Of a stretch of 64,000 nt of DNA, positions 8,612 through 17,287 are shown piece after piece (positions within the stretch are counted from its first letter, which is position 1; the number at the start of each line of letters is the position of its first letter). Below the pieces are notes generated by a model that was not told the origin of the DNA, made no database searches, and was given only the letters and a program-made list of their open reading frames with translations. Source of the stretch: Thermomonas paludicola (GTDB lineage: Bacteria > Pseudomonadota > Gammaproteobacteria > Xanthomonadales > Xanthomonadaceae); assembly GCF_024498955.1 (NCBI RefSeq), contig NZ_CP093311.1, positions 372,001-436,000 on the forward strand, read 5' to 3'. The position numbers and the translations under genes were made by a program.

Positions 8612-9369
8612 GCGGTAAAATGCGCGGCTACCAATATGATTTCTCTAAAAACCATTCGGAAATGTATTCGGATGAGGGGCGTATCAAGAAAGCGACTACG
8701 ATGCGCCTTGTCCTGGCCGAGGTCTTCGGGGACAGGCTCCAAGACTTACAGGTGCTTAGTGTGGGGTGCTCTACGGGGATTATCGATTCGGAGTTGGCTG
8801 GTGCGGTAGGATCCGTGACCGGGATTGATATTGATGCCGATGCGGTCAGGTTCGCTCAGGAGACCTATGTTGCCAAGAACTTGAATTTCAAAGTTGGCGA
8901 CGCGATGAATATTGATTTCCAGGATGCGAGTTTTGATGCGATAATCTGCGCGCAAGTTTATGAGCATGTCCCGGATCCTGTGCGTCTGATGAGTGAGATA
9001 GAGCGGGTATTGAAGCCGGGGGGGGTGTGTTATTTCGCTGCGACCAACAGGCTCAATCTGATTGAGCAACACTATGGGCTTCCTTTCCTTTCAATAATTC
9101 CCGTCAGTTGGGCGAATCATTATCTACGGATACTTGGACGTGGGCAGTTTTATTATGAGCGGCACATGACTTACGGTGAGTTGCGTCGCCTAGTTGAAAA
9201 CTTTGATGTGGATGATGTCACGCCGCGTCTGCTGGACAATCCGGGTCGCTACGCGGTGTGCTATATGTTTAATGGCCCCAGATTGGCGGCTGCCCGTGCA
9301 TTGCGGCGACTGGCGTATTGGCTTTTTCCGGGATACATCTGGCTGCTTTGGAAGCGGCAGAAGCGTTGA
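8608..9369 (+). CDS. Class I SAM-dependent methyltransferase (glycan-type)
   Basis: This 253-residue protein has a Methyltransf_11/25 core: motif I LSVGCSTGIIDSEL (near residue 45), an acidic ribose-binding residue in GIDIDADAV, motif IV FDAIICAQVYEHV, and 'RVLKPGG' in motif VI. A hydrophobic C-terminal segment (about 228-245) may attach it to the membrane. I chose the ATG at 8608, which overlaps the stop of the glycosyltransferase as ATGA and has a GGTGGGGTGG ribosome-binding run upstream. Its coupling to the glycosyltransferase suggests it methylates a sugar residue of a surface glycan or the carrier lipid. The target is unknown. Confidence 0.82.
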   Translation: MSGKMRGYQYDFSKNHSEMYSDEGRIKKATTMRLVLAEVFGDRLQDLQVLSVGCSTGIIDSELAGAVGSVTGIDIDADAVRFAQETYVAKNLNFKVGDAMNIDFQDASFDAIICAQVYEHVPDPVRLMSEIERVLKPGGVCYFAATNRLNLIEQHYGLPFLSIIPVSWANHYLRILGRGQFYYERHMTYGELRRLVENFDVDDVTPRLLDNPGRYAVCYMFNGPRLAAARALRRLAYWLFPGYIWLLWKRQKR

Positions 9370-9372
9370 AGT

Positions 9373-10191
9373 TTATTTTGCTTTTTCGCAGGCCACCCAT
9401 CTATGCAGACCTAGTTTGCGCCAGCGCTGATCGCGATCTTTTTTGAGTGGGCGATCTATCCATAATGCGAGTTTTGAGAGCGCACCGAAAGCGAAGTGCC
9501 AGCGGTTGCAAAGCAGAAGAAAAGGCAGGAGTGCCGTTGTTCCTGCGTTGCTCCCGCTGGCGACGATCCGCCAGGAGTCAGGGATTATCCGGCGAAGATC
9601 GGCCCGTGTTAGTCCGTTGACGGCCAGCTGCTGCGACTTCTTTTTTCGTAGAAAACAGCGAGAGATTCTGTTGAACTCCGATCCGGCTTCCAGCAAAAGA
9701 ATACAGGAGCCTGGTTTTAAGCTGTCATCGAGCAACTCGAGTCCCCGGGCTGCATCTTCTATTCCGATGTACATGAGCGAAGTAATGGAATAGGCAGCAG
9801 AAATGCTGGAGTTGGCAAAGGGTGGCTTTGCAATCGAGCCGCGGATTGCTAGGCCATAGTCGATCTGGAATTTCTTGCAGAAGCCATATTCGTAGTCGAG
9901 GCCTATGACATTTTGGATTCCCAAGGTGACGGCTTCATGTGCCATGCGCCCATAGCCGCAGCCGAGATCGGCGACCCATTTATCAGATTGGTTCACAAGT
10001 GGGGCAAGTATCCAGCGTAATAGAGATCGATGCCATTTGTCGATCAACTCATTCACCTGGGGGGGCAAGTTTCGCAACAGAACTGCTTGCGGCACATTGC
10101 CGAATTCCGCTTGCCGTAAGGACCAGTCTGATTGCAGTCGAGTGTCCAATGATGGTGACTCTTTCACGGCTTGTTCCGTTGCCGGCTTCAT
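9373..10191 (-). CDS. Class I SAM-dependent methyltransferase
   Basis: The 272-residue product carries motif I VADLGCGYGRMA (about residue 75), GLDYEYGFC as the post-I acidic motif, and a motif IV-like 'AYSITSLMYIGIED'. A basic C-terminal tail includes RPLKKDRDQRWRK. It converges on the preceding methyltransferase with only 3 bp between stop codons, and its start overlaps the upstream membrane-protein gene by 4 bp. The operon DegT aminotransferase, flippase-like protein, methyltransferase suggests modification of a carrier-lipid-linked or surface saccharide. The two methyltransferases facing each other are not close copies. Confidence 0.8.
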   Translation of the reverse strand: MKPATEQAVKESPSLDTRLQSDWSLRQAEFGNVPQAVLLRNLPPQVNELIDKWHRSLLRWILAPLVNQSDKWVADLGCGYGRMAHEAVTLGIQNVIGLDYEYGFCKKFQIDYGLAIRGSIAKPPFANSSISAAYSITSLMYIGIEDAARGLELLDDSLKPGSCILLLEAGSEFNRISRCFLRKKKSQQLAVNGLTRADLRRIIPDSWRIVASGSNAGTTALLPFLLLCNRWHFAFGALSKLALWIDRPLKKDRDQRWRKLGLHRWVACEKAK

Positions 10192-11195
10192 TTTCGGCCC
10201 CTAAGGCGCAATGCGATCCACAGCAGCGGTATGGCCATTACGTCTGCTAGCGTTAGGACAAGCCGCATCACGATAGCCCAGACCAGCAGGGATGAGGCTG
10301 GTAGTCCGTGGAGTCCGCCAAGCCAGATGAAAGCAGCTTCGCGCACAATCAACCCGGACGGCACGAATATCAATAGCGAACCTGCGATGGACGCTAATAG
10401 ATAGCTTGCGCCCAACCAAAGAGCTTGCGAGGCGCCTTGATCGGTTCCCGCTATCAGTGTCCACATCGCAAAAAACGGTGCCCACTGAAATGTGAGGAGC
10501 AGCATGCCGGGCAATAAATTTCTGAATGCATCATCGTTCGATTGTATCTGCGATGATGCAGGCTGGTGGCGAAACTTAATCACATTGCTGGCGCATAAAA
10601 GCAGCCGACGACCTTGCTTGCTCCAGATCAGGGGCATTGCTGTGGGAGCCAGCATGAGAATCCATGTGGCGTTTAGTGTGATCGCCGCGAGAATTGAAAC
10701 CGAGACGACACTAGCCCAAGTATAAACAAGGATTGTTTGCAGCAATGTAGCTTTAATAACTATAGAGATTCCTATGGCTGGCCCGAGTATCTGTGACTCC
10801 AGTATCACGCCGAAGATCTTTCCAGGGGTATAGCGCGCCACTTGGCTGACTGCGTAGGCATAGCGGGCGAGACGTCTGCCGATTCCGAGATTGCTGGCGT
10901 TCTGGACGAGAATCTCGGCATGAAGACTTGCGGTGATGAGGGTCGTAAGTGTTGCCAATGAAATCAGTGCTGCGTATTTCAGCGGATGTATGCTGGTGCC
11001 AGTCGTGGGTAGGGTTGTGATTTGCTCGCGCACGGCATGGAATACAAAGACGAGTCCGCTGCCCATCAAGAGCGTGCCGACGAAGTTCTTCAACCATGGA
11101 AAGCGCGATTGGGTCGAATTAGCGAATGTTGATATAGATTGCAACAGCTTTATGAGCTGGTCGCCAATTCGGCGAGTTTGGTGCCGCCATTTCAT
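10188..11195 (-). CDS. Flippase-like/LPG-synthase-TM (UPF0104) membrane protein
   Basis: The product (335 residues from ATG 11195) has about eight hydrophobic segments. It carries family-typical motifs, RYTPGKIFGV in the middle and PSGLIVREAA near residue 290, seen in the membrane domain of lysylphosphatidylglycerol synthases and in YbhN-type proteins. There is no C-terminal soluble synthase domain, so it is unlikely to make lysyl-PG. Members encoded in polysaccharide clusters are thought to move or handle lipid-linked intermediates. A TTG at 11210 that overlaps the DegT stop is an alternative start. The sequence is AT-richer than the genome core. Confidence 0.78.
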   Translation of the reverse strand: MKWRHQTRRIGDQLIKLLQSISTFANSTQSRFPWLKNFVGTLLMGSGLVFVFHAVREQITTLPTTGTSIHPLKYAALISLATLTTLITASLHAEILVQNASNLGIGRRLARYAYAVSQVARYTPGKIFGVILESQILGPAIGISIVIKATLLQTILVYTWASVVSVSILAAITLNATWILMLAPTAMPLIWSKQGRRLLLCASNVIKFRHQPASSQIQSNDDAFRNLLPGMLLLTFQWAPFFAMWTLIAGTDQGASQALWLGASYLLASIAGSLLIFVPSGLIVREAAFIWLGGLHGLPASSLLVWAIVMRLVLTLADVMAIPLLWIALRLRGRK

Positions 11196-11206
11196 AATCT
11201 TTATAT

Positions 11207-12370
11207 TCAATTGAATTGTGCCTTTGTCGCATTTATAACTCGCGTCAAGTCCAATTCCGTCAACTTCGGTGATAGCGGCAAACTTACGGTTTCACGTCCA
11301 ATTCGCATTGCATTGGGCCATTGCTCCGGCTGCCAGTTGAAGCGCTGTTGGTAATAAGGATGTTCGGCTAGGGACAGGTAATGCACGCCGGTTCCGATGC
11401 CGGCGGCGTTCATGCGATCCAGGAAGTTGTCGCGAGAGCGGCCGCAAAGAGCTTCATCCACTCTGACAGTGAACAAATGATAGGCGTGTCTCGTATCGGC
11501 TTCGGGTATCGTCGGAAGGCCAAGTGGCAGGTTGACGAGTTCGTGCATGTAGCGATTCCAGGCCTGCTCGCGGCACTTCCAATTGGCGTCAACACGAGTG
11601 AGCTGATGGATCCCGATCGCCGCTTGCAGGTCCATCATGTTGTATTTGAAGCCGCATTCCACAACTTGATAATGCTTATAGCCCTTGTCGCCGAAGCGAT
11701 GCCACGCATCCTTGCTCATGCCGTGCAGTGCAAGCACGCGGGCGCGTGCAACAAGAGCTTCATCCCGCCCGACGATCATCCCGCCTTCGCCGGTGGTGAT
11801 GTTCTTGGTGGCGTAGAAGCTGAAACAGCCAAAATCACCGAAGGTGCCCGCTTTCTGACCGTGATATTCGGTTTCAATGGCATGTGCGCAGTCCTCGATG
11901 ATGACCAGGTCATGCTTGTTGGCAATGGCCAAGATTGCGTCCATGTCGCATGGTCGCCCTGCGAAGTGTACCGGCAGGATGGCGCGGGTGCGTGACGTGA
12001 TGGCGGCTTCGATTGCGGCAGGATCAATGCACTGCGTGGATGCATTCACATCGGCAAGTACCGGTGTCAGCCCGGCATGAATGATGGCATTGGCTGTCGC
12101 GCAGAACGTCAGAGGCGTGGTGATGACCTCTGAACCGGCTTCAAACCCTGCGGCAACCATGCTGACATGCAGCGCGGCGGTACAGGAATTGAGCGCAGTC
12201 ACTCGCGATGGCGTCATCTCCTTGTAAGCGGCGAAATCGGATTCGAGTTTGGCCACGCGAGGACCGGTACCAAGCCATGCCGATTGCATGCAGGCTACGA
12301 CTTCGTCGATTTCGGGTTGCTCAATCAGGGGCGAGCCGAAGATCAGAAATGGAGGTTCGGGTGACGTCAT
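11207..12370 (-). CDS. DegT/DnrJ/EryC1/StrS sugar aminotransferase
   Basis: This PLP enzyme family transfers an amino group from glutamate to a nucleotide-linked keto sugar. The 387-residue protein has the normal length, the PLP-binding aspartate in VIIEDCAHAIE, and the Schiff-base lysine in SFYATKNITTGEGGM (Lys189). A substrate-binding 'YNMMDLQAAIG' segment follows. It heads the minus-strand operon continuing into the flippase-like protein and a methyltransferase. An amino sugar is therefore expected in the glycan made by this island. No dehydratase, epimerase or nucleotidyltransferase partner is in the window, so the sugar precursor is made elsewhere. Confidence 0.9.
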   Translation of the reverse strand: MTSPEPPFLIFGSPLIEQPEIDEVVACMQSAWLGTGPRVAKLESDFAAYKEMTPSRVTALNSCTAALHVSMVAAGFEAGSEVITTPLTFCATANAIIHAGLTPVLADVNASTQCIDPAAIEAAITSRTRAILPVHFAGRPCDMDAILAIANKHDLVIIEDCAHAIETEYHGQKAGTFGDFGCFSFYATKNITTGEGGMIVGRDEALVARARVLALHGMSKDAWHRFGDKGYKHYQVVECGFKYNMMDLQAAIGIHQLTRVDANWKCREQAWNRYMHELVNLPLGLPTIPEADTRHAYHLFTVRVDEALCGRSRDNFLDRMNAAGIGTGVHYLSLAEHPYYQQRFNWQPEQWPNAMRIGRETVSLPLSPKLTELDLTRVINATKAQFN

Positions 12371-12506
12371 GGTTATGCGTCCTGAGTAGGGACTTTGTGG
12401 CTTATTGGATCACGGTTCATCGTACGTGATTGGCGCGCCCTGAACATGGGCGGCGCATTGAAGCGCCCCTGAAAGCTATGATCAAGCGAAGCGGAGACGG
12501 CAGAGC

Positions 12507-14441
12507 TCATCTTTTCAGCTTTGCAGCCAGTGCCGGTGCCAGCGATGCTGCGAAGCCGGCGGTAAGGTGAAGTTCGTCACGATAAGTTGGGATGCCGTCG
12601 CGTTCCGCCACGCATGTGCCACCGGGACAAATTGCATCGGTCATGTCGATGACTTGCACATTGTTGAAGCCAGACGCGGCTACTTGCAGCGCGTGGAAAA
12701 CGGCATTGGAGTGTGGGTCGTGTGCGGGCGCGGCACAGCTCGTGCGGGCAATGTAGTTCCACAGCAGACCACGCGGTGCCATGCAGTTGGGACCATCGAA
12801 TGGCAGTTCTGGACTAGCGCGCAGGATGTCGACTCTGCCGGCGCCAGGGGCGATTCGGCGCAAGACGTGTATGGTGCCTTCCAGCCACTGGATATCGGTG
12901 AAATCGTAGGTCTGGGTCGAGCCGAGGATCACCCGGTTCGGCGCAAGTTGTGCGATGCGAGTCAGTGCAGCTTCTCGCCAGTTAGCGCATTCGGTATATT
13001 CGCGGCCGATGCGTGCATAAAACATGGGCATGTCCACGATAGGGCATGCGGACTTGGTCATCACCACGATGCGCCATTTGGCGGAGTCAAAGATGCGTTG
13101 GATTGCCGGAAACCATTGCAGTCCGACGCTGTCACCAAGCACGACCAATGTTTGGGAGGCCTGTGGATTGCCGAATTCGCAGGGCATCAGCGCATCGCTG
13201 CGATACCACTGGTCGCATTGCATGCGGTAAAGACTTGGCAAATCCCCGCGGGCAGACAGGATGCGTTGGTAGGCAGGCTGTTCAATCGTTCGTCGCACCA
13301 TGATCTGCCACTGAGAGAACGCGGCGACGGCGCAGGCCATCAGCAGTAAGGCGCCGAGGATGGCGCGTCGCGGCGGTTGCAGCAAACGAGCGTTTTGTCG
13401 AATAGGCGTTTCGACAAAACGCCAGGACAACCACGCCAACAGCAATGAAGCCAGCACCAGGATCAGGCGCACGCTGGGCGACGGCTGCGGCCAAAACAGG
13501 CTGCCTAAAACCAACATAGGCCAATGCCAGAGATACCAGGAATACGAGACGCGACCAATGGCAGTCATTGCGGGTTGTGCCAGCATTCGGCTGACGGATG
13601 TTCGTGGTGTCAGCGTTCCGGAGACAAGTACAGCCAGCGCGCCAAGTGTCGGCAGTATTGCCCACGCGCCGGGATAGCGGACATCCCTGCCCAGTATCAC
13701 GGCAGATGCCACGATTCCGACCAGGCCGAGCCAGCCAAACAACGCTACCCGAGGCGGTATGCTGCCTGCGTCTTCATCGCGATCCGCAAAATAAAGGCCA
13801 GCCAGCCCGCCTAGAGCAAATTGCCATGCCCGCAGTGGCATCAGATAGAACGCATGGCGAGGCTCGACATTGGTGATGAAGATACAGGCGGCAAAGCTGA
13901 GGCCCGCCACTAGCCACAGCAATTGGACCAGGTTGAGGCGGCTTGGGGGCACCGCCTTGCGCCACGTCCCATAAGCAGCGGCCAGCAATAGTGGCCAAAC
14001 AAGATAATACTGCTCCTCGACACCCAAAGACCAAGTATGCAGGTACAGATTGGTGCTGCTGTCCACGCCGAAATAGTCCAGCCGACTGAATGCGAACAGC
14101 AGGTTGCTGGCCCAAAGTACGGCCGTAGCGCCAGCATTGGCTTGTCCGCTTTGTTGCGATGCCGGTACCAGTTGGCTACCCAATAGACCGGTTACGACCA
14201 GCATTAACAACAACGCCGGCAACAGCCGCCGGAATCTGCGCGCGTAAAACCGCATGAATTGAATGCGCCGTGTGCGCAGCAATTCCTGGGTGAGTAGGCG
14301 GGTAATCAAATAGCCCGACAGGACGAAGAAAACGTCCACGCCGACGTACCCGCCGGCCAGCCATGGTACGCCAGCGTGTGCAGCCACCACCAGCAGGATG
14401 GCGATGGCGCGCAAGCCTTCGATGTCGGGACGGAAACTCAA
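12507..14441 (-). CDS. OafA/YrhL-type acyltransferase with SGNH domain
   Basis: The 644-residue protein joins an acyltransferase-3 membrane domain (residues 1-350, opening with RPDIEGLRAIAIL and GGYVGVDVFFVLSGYLITRLL) to a C-terminal periplasmic SGNH hydrolase-like domain. The latter carries GDSVGLQW (block I) and the DELHLT Asp-His pair near the end. Such two-domain enzymes O-acetylate sugars of LPS, capsule or glycoproteins. The start is a TTG overlapping the stop of the preceding GT-C gene as TTGA, and it places the family's conserved RPDIEGLR at the N-terminus. Translational coupling to the pilin-linked GT-C gene suggests acylation of the same glycan. Confidence 0.9.
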   Translation of the reverse strand: MSFRPDIEGLRAIAILLVVAAHAGVPWLAGGYVGVDVFFVLSGYLITRLLTQELLRTRRIQFMRFYARRFRRLLPALLLMLVVTGLLGSQLVPASQQSGQANAGATAVLWASNLLFAFSRLDYFGVDSSTNLYLHTWSLGVEEQYYLVWPLLLAAAYGTWRKAVPPSRLNLVQLLWLVAGLSFAACIFITNVEPRHAFYLMPLRAWQFALGGLAGLYFADRDEDAGSIPPRVALFGWLGLVGIVASAVILGRDVRYPGAWAILPTLGALAVLVSGTLTPRTSVSRMLAQPAMTAIGRVSYSWYLWHWPMLVLGSLFWPQPSPSVRLILVLASLLLAWLSWRFVETPIRQNARLLQPPRRAILGALLLMACAVAAFSQWQIMVRRTIEQPAYQRILSARGDLPSLYRMQCDQWYRSDALMPCEFGNPQASQTLVVLGDSVGLQWFPAIQRIFDSAKWRIVVMTKSACPIVDMPMFYARIGREYTECANWREAALTRIAQLAPNRVILGSTQTYDFTDIQWLEGTIHVLRRIAPGAGRVDILRASPELPFDGPNCMAPRGLLWNYIARTSCAAPAHDPHSNAVFHALQVAASGFNNVQVIDMTDAICPGGTCVAERDGIPTYRDELHLTAGFAASLAPALAAKLKR

Positions 14442-16348
14442 AAATTGGTTGCTCGAGCCGCTTGCTTGCGAGCAAAATCAAGTTGAATGATTTCGTCCGC
14501 CAAATCCGTTCTGCCCTTGTTCCGAAGTTCGCCAGACAGTTCTTGTGGGAAAGAGTCTGTGGGGTTGGTGGAGTTGATCGCCTTGATGAAATAGGGCATA
14601 GCTTGGTCTGGTTCATCCAGATCGTTCAGGACGAAATAGCCGATTTGCGCGGTTTGAAATGGTTTGAGTGGTGCGTAACGGGCCCAGATGGTCAGTGTTT
14701 TGAGTAATTGCTGTTTGTTCAGCATGACACCTGTATGCGCATGATAAGTAAGGATGGTCGGTGCGCGCTGGTTATCCCAGCTCATGCTCACTGTTTCCAG
14801 TTGGTGCTGGAAAAGCTCCCAATCCTGTCGGTTAACATTTCCTTTAAGCGTCTTGAGAACGATCAACAACGCAGCGTTGTTAAGTGCATACGGTGCAAGC
14901 CTGGTGCCATTGCCACAGGCTAGGATTGCTTCGCCGATGTGCGAATTTCCTTTGATCGCGCCTCCTCCTGCTTCGAATTCGCTTGAGCACAATTCGATCC
15001 ATGCGCGTGCCGAATGGGGTGCCGCTGCCGTACTCGCTTTGGAAAAAATCAGGTTACTACTCCAACTATGAGCACGAAACGCGGTGGCAGTACTCAACGT
15101 CAGTAGCACTACAAGGTACGCGCCGGCTTGTTGCTTGGGATGCAGGTGAAGGCGTTTACTGGTATGTGCGAGCAGACTGCCGATGGCAAGCACGGCTCCA
15201 ATCATTGCGAAATGGTTGCGATGTTCAAAAGCCAGCTCCAGTCCAACGACATTGCTGGTGATGAAATGTGCGCTGAAAAATAGCAGTACGCCCAGCGTGA
15301 AAAGTGGCTGGCGCGCACGCAGTCGCCAAGCGACGCCAAGCAAGGCCAGTAGCAGCAGGATGGCGGGCAGGGTTGTCCAAGGTTGAAAGAGACCTCTGGA
15401 GGGTTGTAGCCAGTCATAGTAGAACGGCATGTGCGAGGGCAGTGGCACCAAGATTTGCCACAGGTATAGGCACAGCACCCTAGCTTGGGTCAGCAAGCGC
15501 TCGGGGGTGGAAAAGTCACGCCCGTCATAGGCGTTCCAGGCCCAGTAATGCGGAATTACCACGAACAAATAAAGCCCTGCGCCAATCAGGCTGGCAACCA
15601 TATAGCCGCGACGCAGATGGTTGGCGAGTGGTTGGTCGGCTGCGGAAAAACGCAATACAGTCAGTTCCAGAGCAAGGGTATAGGCGGGTAAGAGGCTGGA
15701 GTCTTCCTTGCAGCCCATCGCGGCTACCCAAAGCAATGCCGCGCCTAGCAGGCAGGTGCGGCCGGAGCGGCCCCCAATCTGGGCGCGACGTGCCTGTAGG
15801 TAGGCCAGTAGCGCCAGTACGAGGAACAGTGTGCCCATGGTTTGCAGGCGCTGTACCGTATACAGGACGGAGGACACCATCAGAGGGTGTACTGCCCAAG
15901 CCAGTGCAAGGGCGGTGGCTAGCCAGTGTGCGCGTTTTTCGCGGGTACCCGTGACCAGCAGTAGACTGCGGAAGAGCCATGCCAACGCGAATGCAGTCAG
16001 CATGTGTATCAGGATATTGGTGGTCTTAAAGGTGGCCGGATCGGCACCGCCTCCGCGCCAATAATCCAATGCGAAGGTCAAGGTGGGTAGGCTTCGCATC
16101 TGCCCGGAAATCTGTGGCGTGACGACGACTTTGGCTAAGCTTTCCGCAGTCAGCTCTTTCAGCTGGATGGATTCATTGTTGACGATATTGGGCATGTCGT
16201 CGAACACGAATTCGCCCGGCAGGCCGGGGAGATACGGCAGGCCTGCGAGCAGGGCAACCAGGAGGCTGAAAATCAGAAACTGACGGATGGCCGGAGGAGC
16301 TGCCGGGTTGCGATACATAGAGTAGACAAGGTGCGTTGGTAACCGCAT
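14438..16348 (-). CDS. GT-C type membrane glycosyltransferase with TPR-like tail
   Basis: The 636-residue protein has about ten membrane segments and, near the N-terminus, FVFDDMPNIVNN (residues about 50-61). This has the acidic periplasmic DD motif found in GT-C/PMT-like and TMTC-like enzymes, which take sugar from a lipid carrier. The last 150 residues look helical and TPR-like. I chose the ATG at 16348; an upstream TTG at 16384 would run into the pilin stop region. It follows the first pilin gene by 39 bp. A role as pilin glycosyltransferase or oligosaccharyltransferase is inferred from that position and is not proven by sequence. Confidence 0.72.
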   Translation of the reverse strand: MRLPTHLVYSMYRNPAAPPAIRQFLIFSLLVALLAGLPYLPGLPGEFVFDDMPNIVNNESIQLKELTAESLAKVVVTPQISGQMRSLPTLTFALDYWRGGGADPATFKTTNILIHMLTAFALAWLFRSLLLVTGTREKRAHWLATALALAWAVHPLMVSSVLYTVQRLQTMGTLFLVLALLAYLQARRAQIGGRSGRTCLLGAALLWVAAMGCKEDSSLLPAYTLALELTVLRFSAADQPLANHLRRGYMVASLIGAGLYLFVVIPHYWAWNAYDGRDFSTPERLLTQARVLCLYLWQILVPLPSHMPFYYDWLQPSRGLFQPWTTLPAILLLLALLGVAWRLRARQPLFTLGVLLFFSAHFITSNVVGLELAFEHRNHFAMIGAVLAIGSLLAHTSKRLHLHPKQQAGAYLVVLLTLSTATAFRAHSWSSNLIFSKASTAAAPHSARAWIELCSSEFEAGGGAIKGNSHIGEAILACGNGTRLAPYALNNAALLIVLKTLKGNVNRQDWELFQHQLETVSMSWDNQRAPTILTYHAHTGVMLNKQQLLKTLTIWARYAPLKPFQTAQIGYFVLNDLDEPDQAMPYFIKAINSTNPTDSFPQELSGELRNKGRTDLADEIIQLDFARKQAARATNF

Positions 16349-16387
16349 GAGCTTAGCTGCCCTTACTGGTCTCTGCGCACTCAATTT

Positions 16388-16717
16388 TCAATGTAGCGAG
16401 CAGCTTGCGGTGTTCATGTCGCAAGTGACGGTGCGGTTGTAGGGCGATCGCGGGGTTGCCGTGATATCCGTATCGATATCGGTAGCGGTATCGATCGAGG
16501 CGCACGCGGCATAAGTTGCAGCCGGAGGAGTCGTGTTGTTGTAGATTGCAGTCAGGGCGAAGTTCGCATAATTTTTCGCTTCGGCCAAGCATGCTGTCTC
16601 TGATGAGCGGATGCGGTAGTTGGTGTAGACGGGTAGGGCGATGGCAGCGAGGATGGCGATGATGGCCACAACGATCATCAATTCAATCAACGTGAAGCCA
16701 AGCTCGTTGCTACGCAT
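16388..16717 (-). CDS. Type IV pilin, first copy (PilA-like)
   Basis: This 109-residue prepilin has the short leader MRSNELG, the PilD cleavage site G|FTLIE, and the hydrophobic helix [19 protein letters not shown]. Glu5 of the mature protein is present. The C-terminal pair CDMNTASC probably forms the disulfide of the D-region. I chose ATG 16717 because it gives a standard 7-residue leader and a GGAG ribosome-binding site. It shares its N-terminal half and the C-terminal pattern with the second pilin, 140 bp upstream, but the globular regions differ. It has its own -24/-12 promoter, so it can be expressed separately. Confidence 0.92.
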   Translation of the reverse strand: MRSNELGFTLIELMIVVAIIAILAAIALPVYTNYRIRSSETACLAEAKNYANFALTAIYNNTTPPAATYAACASIDTATDIDTDITATPRSPYNRTVTCDMNTASCSLH

Positions 16718-16755
16718 GATTCGGCTCCGTATTAATGGGCTGTCATGACCTGTCA

Positions 16756-16771
16756 AGCAAGAAGTGGGCCA
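16756..16771 (-). promoter_or_regulatory. Candidate sigma-54 promoter of the first pilin gene
   Basis: On the minus strand the site reads TGGCCCACTTCTTGCT. The -24 TGGC and the -12 TTGCT fit the RpoN consensus, with exact GG/GC spacing. The ATG is about 28 nt from the predicted start site. An alternative sigma-70 reading (TTGACA at 16751-16756, TAATAC at 16729-16734) would leave almost no leader before the ribosome-binding site and is less likely. Confidence 0.62.
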
Positions 16772-16805
16772 TTAGTCTTTCGTGATTGGTTTCCTCGGGG
16801 GAGGG

Positions 16806-16831
16806 AAAAAAAAGCCCCTCTTTCGAGGGGC
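16806..16831 (-). terminator. Rho-independent terminator of the second pilin gene
   Basis: On the minus strand a perfect stem GCCCCTC/GAGGGGC with a GAAA tetraloop is followed by eight T residues. It lies 26-51 bp beyond the second pilin stop and before the promoter of the first pilin, separating the two pilin transcripts. Confidence 0.92.
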
Positions 16832-16856
16832 CCTTTGATGCGACACTCAAGCCAAA

Positions 16857-17174
16857 TTACTGGAGGCTGCAAGTGGCAGAGTTGACGTCGCAAACCGGGT
16901 GACGCTGGCCAGCAGGATTTGCAGTTGCTGTGAAGGTGCCGGTGGACAGAGTGCCGGAGCCGCACGCGGCGGGGGTGTAGGCCTGAATAGTCATAGCGTT
17001 GACCGAGGATGCCAGATAGGCGTTCATGGCTGCCTTGGCCTCGCCCAGACACGCGTTTTCGGCTGCACGCACGCGGTAGTTGTTGTACGCCGGCAGCGCG
17101 ATGGCGGCCAGGATGGCGATGATCGCGACGACGATCATCAGTTCGATCAAGGTGAAGCCTTGCTGGTTCTTCAT
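16857..17174 (-). CDS. Type IV pilin, second copy (PilA-like)
   Basis: This 105-residue prepilin has leader MKNQQG, cleavage site G|FTLIE, and the N-terminal helix [19 protein letters not shown]. The C-terminal disulfide pair is CDVNSATC. The ATG at 17174 is preceded by AGGGGA, an excellent ribosome-binding site. It has a sigma-54-like promoter about 97 bp upstream and a strong terminator downstream, features of a highly expressed major pilin. Which of the two pilins forms the major pilus cannot be told from sequence; the stronger signals favour this one. Confidence 0.94.
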   Translation of the reverse strand: MKNQQGFTLIELMIVVAIIAILAAIALPAYNNYRVRAAENACLGEAKAAMNAYLASSVNAMTIQAYTPAACGSGTLSTGTFTATANPAGQRHPVCDVNSATCSLQ

Positions 17175-17270
17175 GGTGTATCCCCTAGGGTTGGTTGGGT
17201 GGTTCACGTGCCGGGGTGCCCGCTGGTACCGGTCCCGAGGCGGGCTCGGTGGCACGTGCAGAAGTTATAA

Positions 17271-17286
17271 CGCATGAATCGTGCCA
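17271..17286 (-). promoter_or_regulatory. Candidate sigma-54 promoter of the second pilin gene
   Basis: On the minus strand the site reads TGGCACGATTCATGCG. The -24 element TGGCACG is a perfect match and the -12 ATGC differs from TTGC at one position, with exact spacing. The predicted leader is about 86 nt. RpoN/PilR control of pilA is established in related bacteria. Confidence 0.72.
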
Positions 17287-17287
17287 A

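Noticed and set aside
16718..16756. A sigma-70 promoter (TTGACA/TAATAC) for the first pilin gene
   Set aside because: Its start site would fall at the ribosome-binding site, leaving almost no leader; the -24/-12 site just upstream fits better.
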